The position numbers and the translations under genes are program-made. A stretch of 18,176 nt of DNA from VGOW01 sp964431175 (lineage in GTDB: Bacteria > Chloroflexota > Anaerolineae > Anaerolineales > VGOW01): positions 1 to 18,176 of the forward strand of contig CAYSIV010000095.1 in NCBI GenBank assembly GCA_964431175.1, in the 5' to 3' direction. This document shows, in pieces, positions 1 to 6,403 of this stretch (the first letter of the stretch is position 1; each line of letters opens with the position of its first letter). A model generated the notes under the pieces. It was not told the DNA's origin, made no database searches, and was given only the letters and a program-made list of their open reading frames with translations.

Positions 1-2
1 TG

Positions 3-632
3 GCCGGGCAGGCCGCCATCGCTTTAGACAATACCTCCCTCTTCGACAATCTCCAGCGCGCAAACGTTGAACTCGCGGTCGCTTACGACGCCACCATCGA
101 AGGCTGGTCGCGCGCCCTCGACCTGCGCGATAAAGAGACCGAGGGCCACACGCAGCGGGTGACCAAAATGACCGAGCGCCTGGCTGGAGCCATGAAACTG
201 GAGGACGCCGAACTGGTGCACATCCGCCGGGGGGCGCTTCTGCACGACATTGGCAAGATGGGTGTCCCCGATAGCATTCTGCTCAAGCCTGACAAGCTGA
301 CCGATGACGAGTGGGCCATTATGCGCAAACATCCAGAATATGCTTACGAAATGCTCTTGCCCATTGACTTTCTGCGCCCGGCGCTGGATATCCCCTACTA
401 TCATCACGAAAAATGGGATGGCGCCGGCTACCCACGTGGATTGAAGGGCGAGCAGATTCCTCTGGCGGCCCGCATCTTTGCCGTCGTGGACGTTTGGGAT
501 GCGCTACGCTCCGACCGCCCCTATCGGCCCGCCTGGCCGGAAGAGGAAATCCGCGAGCATATCCGCTCACTGGCTGGCATCCATTTTGATCCGGAGGTGG
601 TGAAGGTGTTTCTGGAAACCGTTTCCAGCTAA
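3..632 (+). CDS. GAF/HD-GYP domain cyclic-di-GMP phosphodiesterase, C-terminal part
   Basis: The frame is open from the window edge, so the true start lies upstream; 209 codons are visible. The first residues (AGQAAIALDNTSLFDNL) look like the end of a GAF sensor domain. A short linker follows, and then an HD-GYP domain with its typical landmarks: a DLRDKETEGHTQRV helix, the LLHDIGKMGVPD metal-binding motif, and HHEKWDGAGYP followed by GLKGEQIPLAARI. HD-GYP proteins hydrolyse cyclic di-GMP with a di- or tri-iron centre; the visible metal-ligand motifs are intact, so activity is plausible. The domain runs essentially to the C-terminus (IHFDPEVVKVFLETVSS), as is normal. A strong hairpin terminator follows, so this gene is probably not co-transcribed with the folate genes downstream. 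The signal sensed cannot be judged because the N-terminal part is missing. Confidence 0.93.
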   Translation, partial: AGQAAIALDNTSLFDNLQRANVELAVAYDATIEGWSRALDLRDKETEGHTQRVTKMTERLAGAMKLEDAELVHIRRGALLHDIGKMGVPDSILLKPDKLTDDEWAIMRKHPEYAYEMLLPIDFLRPALDIPYYHHEKWDGAGYPRGLKGEQIPLAARIFAVVDVWDALRSDRPYRPAWPEEEIREHIRSLAGIHFDPEVVKVFLETVSS

Positions 633-661
633 AGTCATTTGGCAACTGCAGTGCGGAAACG

Positions 662-699
662 ACACACCCCCGGCGAAACGATTGGGGGTGTGTGCTTTT
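662..699 (+). terminator. Rho-independent terminator after the HD-GYP gene
   Basis: A perfect 10-bp inverted repeat (ACACACCCCC at 662-671, GGGGGTGTGT at 684-693) encloses a 12-nt loop and is followed by GCTTTT. It lies 29 nt after the stop codon at 632. The rest of the 633-870 interval shows no convincing gene. It must contain the promoter for the next gene, but I see no -35/-10 pair clear enough to call. Confidence 0.75.
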
Positions 700-870
700 A
701 TAACCCGGATTCCATCTCAATTCTGGCAACTTAGATGCAAATTGGCTGAAACAACTCTTCTAATGAGATGACGTTCATAGCCTGATTTAGGGAAATACGG
801 CAATAGCCTCATACCCTCCGGTGTGCTAAGTTGGCAGGGTCGACACCAGATCAAAAAACAAGGAGGGCTT

Positions 871-1806
871 ATGTTGCTCATCGGAGAGTCGATCCATATT
901 ATTTCGCCCAAGGTGAAGGAAGCGCTGGCTAACCGCGACGGCGTTTTTTTTGTTCAGTTGGCCCGCAAGCAGAAGGAGGCCGGGGTTGATGCGCTTGACC
1001 TGAACATCGGCCCCCAGAAAAAAGCCGGGCCGGAAGTGATGGACTGGCTGGTGGACTGCGCGCAGGAAGGAGTGGGCGACATGACCCTCTCGTTCGACAC
1101 CACCAACCTGGCCGCCATCGAAGCCGGCCTTAAGAAGGTCGCTCACAACGGCCACGCTAACGCCATCATCAATTCCACCTCAGCCGAAGAAGAGCGATTA
1201 GAGAAAGTGCCGCTGTTAGCGGCGAAATACGGCGCAAAGCTGATTGCTCTGACGATGGCCAAAGAAGGCATCCCGGTGAGCGCCGATGCGCGGGTGGCGA
1301 TTGCCATGGAGAAGTTGATCCCGCGCGCGCAGGAAGTCGGCCTGCCCATTGAGAACCTGCTGATTGATCCGCTGGTGCTCACCGTGTCGGGCTGTCAGGA
1401 ATACGTGCCGCAGTGCATCGAAGCCGTGCGGATGCTGAAGATGGTGGCCGACCCGCCGCCGCTGGTCAACGTCGGCCTGTCCAACGTCTCCAACGCCGTG
1501 CCCGCCTTGATGCGCCCGCTCCTCAACCGCGTTTACATGGTCATGCTCATGGCCGTCGGGCTGGATGTGGCGATCATTGACCCGTTTGATCAGGAGTTGC
1601 GGGAGGCGATCCACATCGTCCAGAAACGCGACGACTCGACCCCGCTCGGCGCACTTTACCTCAAACTACACGATGCCGTAGCCGCCGGCTCTGAACTTGA
1701 GCCCGCCGACGTAGACATGGCCGACCCAAAGCAGGCCGAAGTCTGGAAAACAGTGCAGGTGTTGCTAAACAAAGTGATTTACACCGATTCATATCTGAGA
1801 TTGTAG
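871..1806 (+). CDS. acsE: Methyltetrahydrofolate:corrinoid methyltransferase, AcsE-like
   Basis: This 311-residue TIM-barrel protein of the pterin-binding family resembles AcsE, which moves the methyl group of 5-methyl-THF to the cobalt of a corrinoid iron-sulfur protein in the Wood-Ljungdahl pathway. It opens MLLIGESIH and carries ALDLNIGP (41-48), LSFDTTNLAAIEAGLK (73-88), AIINSTSAEEE (98-108), LLIDPLVL (163-170) and VGLSNVSN (201-208). By comparison with the Moorella enzyme, D76, N101 and D166 would be pterin ligands, and N205 the Asn that contacts N5 of the substrate. The ATG at 871 is chosen over an upstream GTG at 823 because AGGAGG (861-866) sits 4 nt before it and homology begins there. 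The C-terminal part (about 238-295) is roughly 35-50 residues longer than AcsE as I remember it. The stop codon lies inside a palindromic repeat. An MtgA-like methyltransferase serving another corrinoid protein is the main alternative, since no acsCD is visible. Confidence 0.86.
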   Translation: MLLIGESIHIISPKVKEALANRDGVFFVQLARKQKEAGVDALDLNIGPQKKAGPEVMDWLVDCAQEGVGDMTLSFDTTNLAAIEAGLKKVAHNGHANAIINSTSAEEERLEKVPLLAAKYGAKLIALTMAKEGIPVSADARVAIAMEKLIPRAQEVGLPIENLLIDPLVLTVSGCQEYVPQCIEAVRMLKMVADPPPLVNVGLSNVSNAVPALMRPLLNRVYMVMLMAVGLDVAIIDPFDQELREAIHIVQKRDDSTPLGALYLKLHDAVAAGSELEPADVDMADPKQAEVWKTVQVLLNKVIYTDSYLRL

Positions 1807-1830
1807 GGCGAGATGCCATCTCGCCCTACA
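1802..1830. repeat. Perfect palindromic repeat overlapping the acsE stop codon
   Basis: The 14-nt arms TGTAGGGCGAGATG (1802-1815) and CATCTCGCCCTACA (1817-1830) are exact reverse complements around a single C. The acsE TAG stop (1804-1806) lies inside the left arm. This looks like an interspersed intergenic palindrome rather than a terminator, because no T-run follows and a second copy lies 2 nt downstream. Confidence 0.85.
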
Positions 1831-1832
1831 GA

Positions 1833-1863
1833 TTGTAAAGCGAGACGCCATCTCGCTCTACAA
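1833..1863. repeat. Second, diverged copy of the same palindrome
   Basis: TTGTAAAGCGAGACG (1833-1847) pairs with CATCTCGCTCTACAA (1849-1863) with two mismatches. Its core (GCGAGAYGCCATCTCGC) matches the perfect copy just upstream, so the two are tandem members of one repeat family. The right arm runs into the Shine-Dalgarno sequence of the next gene (AGAGGAGG, 1863-1870), so a folded transcript could affect ribosome access there; that effect is inference. Confidence 0.75.
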
Positions 1864-1876
1864 GAGGAGGAAACCT

Positions 1877-3235
1877 ATGCTCAAAGATGCTCCGATTCTA
1901 ACAACTGAGGAATTGCTGGCAAAAGCTAAAAAGCCATCGGCTGACGCAATGCGACTCCACCCGTTCTATCGCGGGAAAGTAGAAACGGCCCTCAGGTGTC
2001 GCGTGCGCGACTTCAACGACTTTGCCATTTGGTACACGCCAGGCGTTGCCGCCCCATGCAAGGCGATTGCCGCCGACCCCGAGTTGGTCTACGAGATGAC
2101 CCACAAGTGGAACACGGTGGCCGTCGTCTCCGACGGGACGCGCGTGCTGGGCCTGGGCGACATCGGCCCGAAGGCCGGCTTGCCGGTGATGGAGGGCAAA
2201 GCATTGCTCTATAAATATCTTGGCGGGGTGGACGCCTGGCCGATCATGCTTGACACCAAAGACCCGGACAAAATTATCGAGACGGTGCTGATGATCCAAC
2301 CCGGCTTTGGCGGCGTGAACCTGGAAGACCTCTCTCAGCCCAAGTGCTTCCGTATTCTCGACACACTCCGGCAGAAGGCCGAGATTCCGATCTGGCACGA
2401 TGATCAGCAGGGCACGGCGATGGTGACGTTGGCCGGGCTGATCAACGCTCTGAAGATTGTCGGCAAGAAGATGTCGGACGTTCGCATTGTCTTCGTTGGC
2501 AGTGGGGCCTCGAACGTGGCCTGTTCGCGCCTGATCTTCGCTTCGGGCGCCACCCCGGAGCTGTGCATGATGGTGGACAGCAAAGGCATTCTGAACAAGA
2601 ACCGCAAAGACATCGAACTGCGCAAGGCCGAGTTCGTGGACAAGTGGAGGCTGTGTCAAGCCACCAACGCTGAGGGCCGGGGCGGTGGCATCCCCGAGGC
2701 CCTCGAGGGCGCGGACGTGGTGATCGCCCTCTCGACACCCGGGCCGGATGTCCTGCGCAAAGAATGGATCACGGCCATGGCCAAGGACTCAATCGTGTTT
2801 GCCTGCGCCAATCCGGTTCCCGAAATCTGGCCCTGGGAGGCCAGGGAGGCCGGGGCCGCCGTCGTGGCGACTGGCCGCAGTGACTTCCCGAATCAAGTCA
2901 ACAACTCACTCGGTTTCCCCGGCATCTTCCGCGGGGCGCTTGACGTACGGGCCAAGACGATCACCGACGAGATGTGCATCGCCGCCGCGCACGCCCTGGC
3001 TGATATGGCCGCCGAGCACGGCCTGAACCCGGACTATCTTTTGCCGACGATGGACGAGTGGGATGTCTTCCCGCGCGAAGCGGCGGCCGTGGCGGCCAAG
3101 GCGGTGGAACAGGGCATTGCCCGCAAGCCGGCCACCCACGATGAAGAATATCAACGCGCCGCGGCTATCATCCGCCGGTCACGCAACCTGACGCAGACGA
3201 TGATGGAAGAGGGGTTCATCGAGGCGGCAAATTGA
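1877..3235 (+). CDS. NAD(P)-dependent malic enzyme (oxaloacetate-decarboxylating)
   Basis: This 452-residue protein converts malate to pyruvate and CO2 with reduction of NAD(P). The N-terminal malic domain shows IWYTPGVAAPCKAI (51-64, catalytic Tyr53), SDGTRVLGLGDIGP (85-98), PVMEGKALLYK (103-113, catalytic Lys108), GGVNLEDL (145-152, metal-binding Glu-Asp) and HDDQQGT (174-180). The NAD-binding domain starts at VFVGSGASNVA (205-215), and the C-terminal part has FACANPVPEIWP and SDFPNQVNNSLGFPGIFRG. It is the short bacterial form without a phosphotransacetylase extension. AGAGGAGG at 1863-1870 sits 6 nt before the ATG. Its place between an AcsE-like gene and a MetF fusion suggests a link between C1 and C3/C4 metabolism, supplying either reducing power or pyruvate. 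Cofactor preference (NAD or NADP) cannot be settled by eye. Confidence 0.95.
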   Translation: MLKDAPILTTEELLAKAKKPSADAMRLHPFYRGKVETALRCRVRDFNDFAIWYTPGVAAPCKAIAADPELVYEMTHKWNTVAVVSDGTRVLGLGDIGPKAGLPVMEGKALLYKYLGGVDAWPIMLDTKDPDKIIETVLMIQPGFGGVNLEDLSQPKCFRILDTLRQKAEIPIWHDDQQGTAMVTLAGLINALKIVGKKMSDVRIVFVGSGASNVACSRLIFASGATPELCMMVDSKGILNKNRKDIELRKAEFVDKWRLCQATNAEGRGGGIPEALEGADVVIALSTPGPDVLRKEWITAMAKDSIVFACANPVPEIWPWEAREAGAAVVATGRSDFPNQVNNSLGFPGIFRGALDVRAKTITDEMCIAAAHALADMAAEHGLNPDYLLPTMDEWDVFPREAAAVAAKAVEQGIARKPATHDEEYQRAAAIIRRSRNLTQTMMEEGFIEAAN

Positions 3236-3236
3236 C

Positions 3237-3315
3237 AACTTCAAACTCCAAACCTCCAACCGCAAAGCTGAGATGCAAATAAGTTTTGAAGTTTGACCCT
3301 TTGGAGTTTGAAGTT
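3237..3315. repeat. Long-range inverted repeat in the malic enzyme/flavoprotein spacer
   Basis: The 16-nt arms AACTTCAAACTCCAAA (3237-3252) and TTTGGAGTTTGAAGTT (3300-3315) are perfect reverse complements separated by 47 nt, and occupy nearly the whole 100-nt spacer. A third, partial copy (TTTTGAAGTTTGA, about 3284-3296) lies within the loop. The spacer is clearly AT-richer than the flanking genes. It may be an interspersed repeat or an RNA structural element; it has no terminator T-run. Confidence 0.8.
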
Positions 3316-3335
3316 TAGACATGCAGGAGGCAACC

Positions 3336-4274
3336 ATGTACGACTTAATTATCATCGGCGGCGGGCCGGCCGGGCTGACGGCCACCATTTATGCCTTGCG
3401 CAAGCGGCTGAACGTTTTGCTCATCACCAAAGACCTGGGCGGCAAGACGAATTATCACCTGCAATTGCCCGACATCGAACACCACCTGGTCATCAATGGC
3501 GAGGAAGTCGTGAGCAACTTTGTGAACGAGATCGAGTATCTCGACTTCTCGCGGGTGATGGACAAGGTGGACAAGATCGAAAAGGTTCACGACGGCTACC
3601 ACGTTCACACCAAAAGCGGGCCGGAGTATACCGCCCGGGCGCTCATCATCGCCACCGGGGCCCAGGGCCAGCGCCTCAACGTGCCGGGCGAAAAGGAATA
3701 CATGATGCGCGGGCTGTGCTACAGCGCGGTAAGCTACGCGCCGCTGTTCATCGAGCGGACGACGGTCGTGATTGGCGACACGGGGCTGGCCCTGCGGGCC
3801 GCGCTCGAACTGGCGCAGATCGGCCACCACGTCACCCTCGTCGCCCCGACTCACGGCGACCTCGACGGCGAGCTTGGCAAGCGTTTGGCAGCCAGGCCCA
3901 ACATCACCCTCATGGAAGGCTATCGGGTGGAACAAGTGAAGGGCGACGAGTACGCCCGGACGCTGGCCGTCAAGAAGGGGGCCGACGTTCGCGAGCTTCA
4001 CGCCGACGCCTTCTTCGTGGAGCTTGAACTTCTCCCGAACGCCGGGCTGGTCGCGCATCTGGCGGATTGCGATTCGAAAGGCTGTATCAAGATTGACGCC
4101 CGCAACCGCACCACCGCGCCCGGCCTCTTTGCCGCCGGCGACGTGACCGACGGTTTTGGCGAGCAGGTGCTCATTGCGATCGGTGAAGGGGCGAAGGCCG
4201 CCCTGGCCGCGTACGAATACCTGCTCGAGCAACCGGCCCCGGAGTTGGTGGGGCACGGTGAGCGGCCATATTGA
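3336..4274 (+). CDS. Thioredoxin-reductase-like FAD/NAD(P) flavoprotein lacking the CxxC
   Basis: This 312-residue two-domain pyridine nucleotide flavoprotein has the fold order of thioredoxin reductase: FAD-binding IIIGGGPAGLTA (5-16), ALIIATGA (102-109), a second dinucleotide site VVIGDTGLALRAALELA (144-160), and a C-terminal FAD motif GLFAAGDVTDGFGEQV. The active-site segment reads GLCYSAVSYAP (126-136) where thioredoxin reductases have GVSYCATCDG, so both redox cysteines are serines (S130, S133). It should therefore not reduce thioredoxin by dithiol exchange, and a flavin-only electron-transfer role (ferredoxin/NADP reductase-like or partner oxidoreductase) is more likely. The ATG at 3336 is preferred to the one at 3321 because AGGAGG (3325-3330) precedes it by 5 nt. 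It lies directly before the MetV-MetF gene, which makes it a candidate electron-transfer partner (inference). Confidence 0.88.
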   Translation: MYDLIIIGGGPAGLTATIYALRKRLNVLLITKDLGGKTNYHLQLPDIEHHLVINGEEVVSNFVNEIEYLDFSRVMDKVDKIEKVHDGYHVHTKSGPEYTARALIIATGAQGQRLNVPGEKEYMMRGLCYSAVSYAPLFIERTTVVIGDTGLALRAALELAQIGHHVTLVAPTHGDLDGELGKRLAARPNITLMEGYRVEQVKGDEYARTLAVKKGADVRELHADAFFVELELLPNAGLVAHLADCDSKGCIKIDARNRTTAPGLFAAGDVTDGFGEQVLIAIGEGAKAALAAYEYLLEQPAPELVGHGERPY

Positions 4275-4282
4275 TAATGGAG

Positions 4283-4337
4283 GCCAATAACCAATAACGA
4301 ATAACTCACAAGCGGTTATTGGTTATCGATTATTGGC
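4283..4337. repeat. Imperfect inverted repeat between flavoprotein and metF genes
   Basis: A 22-nt left arm starting GCCAATAACC (4283-4304) faces a right arm ending ATTATTGGC (4316-4337); 19 of 22 positions pair around an 11-nt loop. It is AT-rich and unlike the coding neighbours, and resembles the repeat in the preceding spacer in style but not in sequence. The metF Shine-Dalgarno sequence (AAGGAG, 4347-4352) follows 9 nt later. Confidence 0.75.
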
Positions 4338-4358
4338 TCATTGTACAAGGAGTTTATT

Positions 4359-5792
4359 ATGCCCGGCTTCACTCCCGGTCGGCGATGGCAACCGGCCTAC
4401 TACCCGTTTCATAACGACTCACTCTTTGACAAGACGCTCGAAACTGTTGAACGCGTATCGAAGGGCCCGCTGTTCGGCTGCCGCATGCAAGAGACGGCCT
4501 TCATCTGCCCGATGGAGTGCCCGAAGGGACTGCGCAACGGGCCGTGCGGCGGCTCCACGCCCGAACACTGTTACGTGGACACGACGCGCCCCTGCATCTG
4601 GTACAAGATTTACGAGCGGGCCGAGAAGATGGGGCGCGAAGAGCGCCTCATGGAAGTTCTGCCGCCGCTCGACTGGGAGAAGGTGGGCACCGACACCTGG
4701 GCCGACGTGTGGAAGCACTGGCGCGAAGTGGGCATTGCGGACAGCTTGAAGAATTTGCCGGACCCGCAAAAGCGGAGTGAAGCCTGGGAAAAATTCTTCT
4801 ACGAGATCCGCCAGCCCGATTGGTGGAAGGGCGATGATCAGCCTCACCCGGCTCCAGCGCATGAACCGGTTTCTACTCTTGAGGCCAAACTTACCGCCGG
4901 GCAGTTCGTCATCACCGCCGAAATTGCCCCGCCGCTGGCAGCTTCCCCGGAAGATGTGTTGAAAAAGATCGCCATGCTGCGCGATCACATTGACGCCGCC
5001 AACTTCACCGACAACCCCTCGGCCACGCCGCGCATGTCGTCACTCGCTTGCTCGGCGTTGGCAGTGCAGAATGGCCTCGAGCCGGTGATGCAGATCGCCG
5101 CTCGCGACCGGACGCGCATGGGTTTGCAAAGCGAGATTCTCGGCGCGGCGGCCCTCGGCATTCGCAACGTGTTGTGCCTCACCGGCGATCACTCGCGCCT
5201 GGGGCCGATGCCGCACGGGCGGATGGATATCTGGGACATTGATTCGATCCAGATGATCTGGATTCTGCGGCGGATGCGCGACGAGGGTCACTTTCTCGAC
5301 GCGCGCGATCTCAAGAGTACGCCGCCTCTGTTTATTGGGGCCGCCGGTTCGCCCTTCGCCTCCAACGAACGCTTCCAGGCCATGCGCGAAGAGAAGAAAG
5401 TCAACGCCGGGGCGCAATTCTTCCAGACCAACCTTGTATACGACCTGGAAGGCTTCGAGCGGTATCTGGCCGCGTTGGAGAAGCGGGGCGTGCTGGGGCG
5501 GGTCTTCATCTTGCCAGGCATCACGCCGGTGCGCAGCGCCAAGGCCGCTCACATCATGAACGAAGTGCCGGGCGTGAAGATTCCGCAGACGATGATCGAA
5601 CGGCTGGAGAACGCCAAAGACGCGAAAGAGGAAGGCGTGCAGATCGCGTTGGAGATTGTGGACAAGGTGAAGCGCATGCCCGGCGTGAACGGCATCCACT
5701 TCATGGCCGTCGGCTGGGAATCCATTGTGCCCAGGCTGGTGAAGGAAGGGGGGTTGAGGCAGACGGAAAAGGTGGAGGTGCAAGCGGTTTGA
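4359..5792 (+). CDS. metF: Methylenetetrahydrofolate reductase, MetV-MetF fusion
   Basis: This 477-residue fusion reduces 5,10-methylene-THF to 5-methyl-THF. Residues about 35-90 are a MetV-type cysteine-rich domain (MTHFR C-terminal family): C41, C50, C54, C63, C71 and C79, within CPKGLRNGPCGGS and CIWYKIYERA. Residues about 180-470 are a MetF TIM barrel: FVITAEIAPP (183-192, catalytic Glu188), FTDNPSATPRMS (216-227), IAARDRTRMGLQSEILGA (246-263) and VLCLTGDHSR (271-280, with D277 matching the flavin-contacting Asp of E. coli MetF). In many acetogens MetV is a separate subunit, and in other proteins the domain is C-terminal to MetF; here it is N-terminal. The ATG at 4359 is preferred over TTG at 4341 because AAGGAG (4347-4352) precedes it. 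The product would feed the AcsE-like enzyme upstream. Diverged remnants of this gene's 3' end occur at 6360 and 8307. Confidence 0.93.
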   Translation: MPGFTPGRRWQPAYYPFHNDSLFDKTLETVERVSKGPLFGCRMQETAFICPMECPKGLRNGPCGGSTPEHCYVDTTRPCIWYKIYERAEKMGREERLMEVLPPLDWEKVGTDTWADVWKHWREVGIADSLKNLPDPQKRSEAWEKFFYEIRQPDWWKGDDQPHPAPAHEPVSTLEAKLTAGQFVITAEIAPPLAASPEDVLKKIAMLRDHIDAANFTDNPSATPRMSSLACSALAVQNGLEPVMQIAARDRTRMGLQSEILGAAALGIRNVLCLTGDHSRLGPMPHGRMDIWDIDSIQMIWILRRMRDEGHFLDARDLKSTPPLFIGAAGSPFASNERFQAMREEKKVNAGAQFFQTNLVYDLEGFERYLAALEKRGVLGRVFILPGITPVRSAKAAHIMNEVPGVKIPQTMIERLENAKDAKEEGVQIALEIVDKVKRMPGVNGIHFMAVGWESIVPRLVKEGGLRQTEKVEVQAV

Positions 5793-5854
5793 GGGTTTTT
5801 GTCTACTCATATGTTGGGCGGCCTAGAGCAGATTCCTAATTGGTTTACGATGCC

Positions 5855-5919
5855 AGACCTGTCAGGTCTTAATCGGATCGTCTGCGTTGCCAGCTGTTTT
5901 GTAAGACCTGGCAGGTCTT
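5855..5919. repeat. Two copies of an AGACCTGnCAGGTCT palindrome
   Basis: AGACCTGTCAGGTCT (5855-5869) and AAGACCTGGCAGGTCTT (5903-5919) are near-perfect palindromes with one unpaired central base, 33 nt apart in the 142-nt spacer after metF. A related pair in inverted orientation lies before the DUF2229 gene (13544-13606), so this is an interspersed repeat family of the genome. Its function is unknown; protein-binding sites or REP-like elements are possible. Confidence 0.8.
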
Positions 5920-5934
5920 TCTCCATAATGTGAG

Positions 5935-6297
5935 ATGAATACTGATTCAGGACTTCCAGCGAGTGCGCCGCCCTCAGATCAGCCATTGAGGCGGCGAATC
6001 TTCGGGTGGCCCAGCACACGGCTCGGATGGTGGTCGGTCGCACTGACGGCCATATTCGTAGTCCTCATGACTATCAACAGCACGATTTTCATGGGCTTGC
6101 CTGAGGATGTGACGTGGCGGGAGACGGTATTACCCTTCTATGGCATCGCAATGATGGCGTGCGGGTTGGCAGCCGGGATAGTCGCTCTAGTCGCGCTGGC
6201 GCGGCGGCATGAGCGCTCATGGCTTGTGTGGCTGCCCATGTTCGCCGGGCTGTTTGTGATCATATTTCTCCTCGGCGAGTTTCTAGCGCCGCACTAG
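5935..6297 (+). CDS. Small membrane protein, function unknown
   Basis: A 120-residue protein I do not recognise. A polar, proline-containing N-terminus of about 30 residues (SAPPSDQPLRRR) is followed by three hydrophobic segments: about 32-53 (WWSVALTAIFVVLMTI), 67-90 (LPFYGIAMMACGLAAGIVAL) and 97-117 (LVWLPMFAGLFVIIFLLGEF). A positively charged loop (RRHERSW) separates the last two. No strong Shine-Dalgarno sequence precedes the ATG at 5935, only a weak TGAG. It lies between the intact metF 3' end and the first metF-tail remnant, so it appears to be cargo of an inserted segment. Coding status rests on the coherent membrane topology and uninterrupted frame. Confidence 0.62.
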   Translation: MNTDSGLPASAPPSDQPLRRRIFGWPSTRLGWWSVALTAIFVVLMTINSTIFMGLPEDVTWRETVLPFYGIAMMACGLAAGIVALVALARRHERSWLVWLPMFAGLFVIIFLLGEFLAPH

Positions 6298-6359
6298 CAA
6301 GCGACCGCTGGCGCTCACCGAACAACGGCAGACCGCGAGGTTGCTAAAGCGGCCACAAC

Positions 6360-6403
6360 TGGGAGTCAATCGTGCCGAGGCTGGTGAAGGAGGGGGGTGA
6401 GGC
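6360..6403 (+). pseudogene. Remnant of a metF 3' end (copy 1)
   Basis: Read in frame from 6360 this encodes WESIVPRLVKEGG, identical to 13 residues near the C-terminus of the intact MetF (codons from 5715). All six nucleotide differences over those codons are synonymous third-position changes (for example TCC/TCA, ATT/ATC, CCC/CCG). The similarity extends weakly upstream (GCGGCC against ATGGCC) and then fades. Such a pattern means the fragment came from another functional metF allele rather than by recent local copying. Its AAGGAGG (6387-6393) now serves, or could serve, as the ribosome-binding site of the FecR gene that starts at about 6397. Confidence 0.8.

Noticed and set aside
701..870. 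Possible folate or cobalamin riboswitch before the AcsE-like gene
   Set aside because: I could not find the conserved B12-box or THF-riboswitch core; only a short GGTGT/ACACC pairing is visible, which is too little to call.
3321..3335. In-frame ATG at 3321 as start of the flavoprotein
   Set aside because: The AGGAGG that would serve translation lies downstream of it and correctly spaced for the ATG at 3336, where the FAD motif region begins.
3293..4027. A 244-codon + strand frame overlapping the flavoprotein gene
   Set aside because: It is Arg/His-rich, out of frame with the clear FAD/NAD(P) motifs, and starts in the repeat spacer.
3345..4256. A 303-codon open frame on the minus strand
   Set aside because: It is a shadow of the flavoprotein gene, with no recognisable domains and no ribosome-binding site.
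6298..6360. Possible integron attC-like site before the metF remnant
   Set aside because: No core site matching GTTRRRY or its complement lies in the right arrangement, and no integrase is visible.
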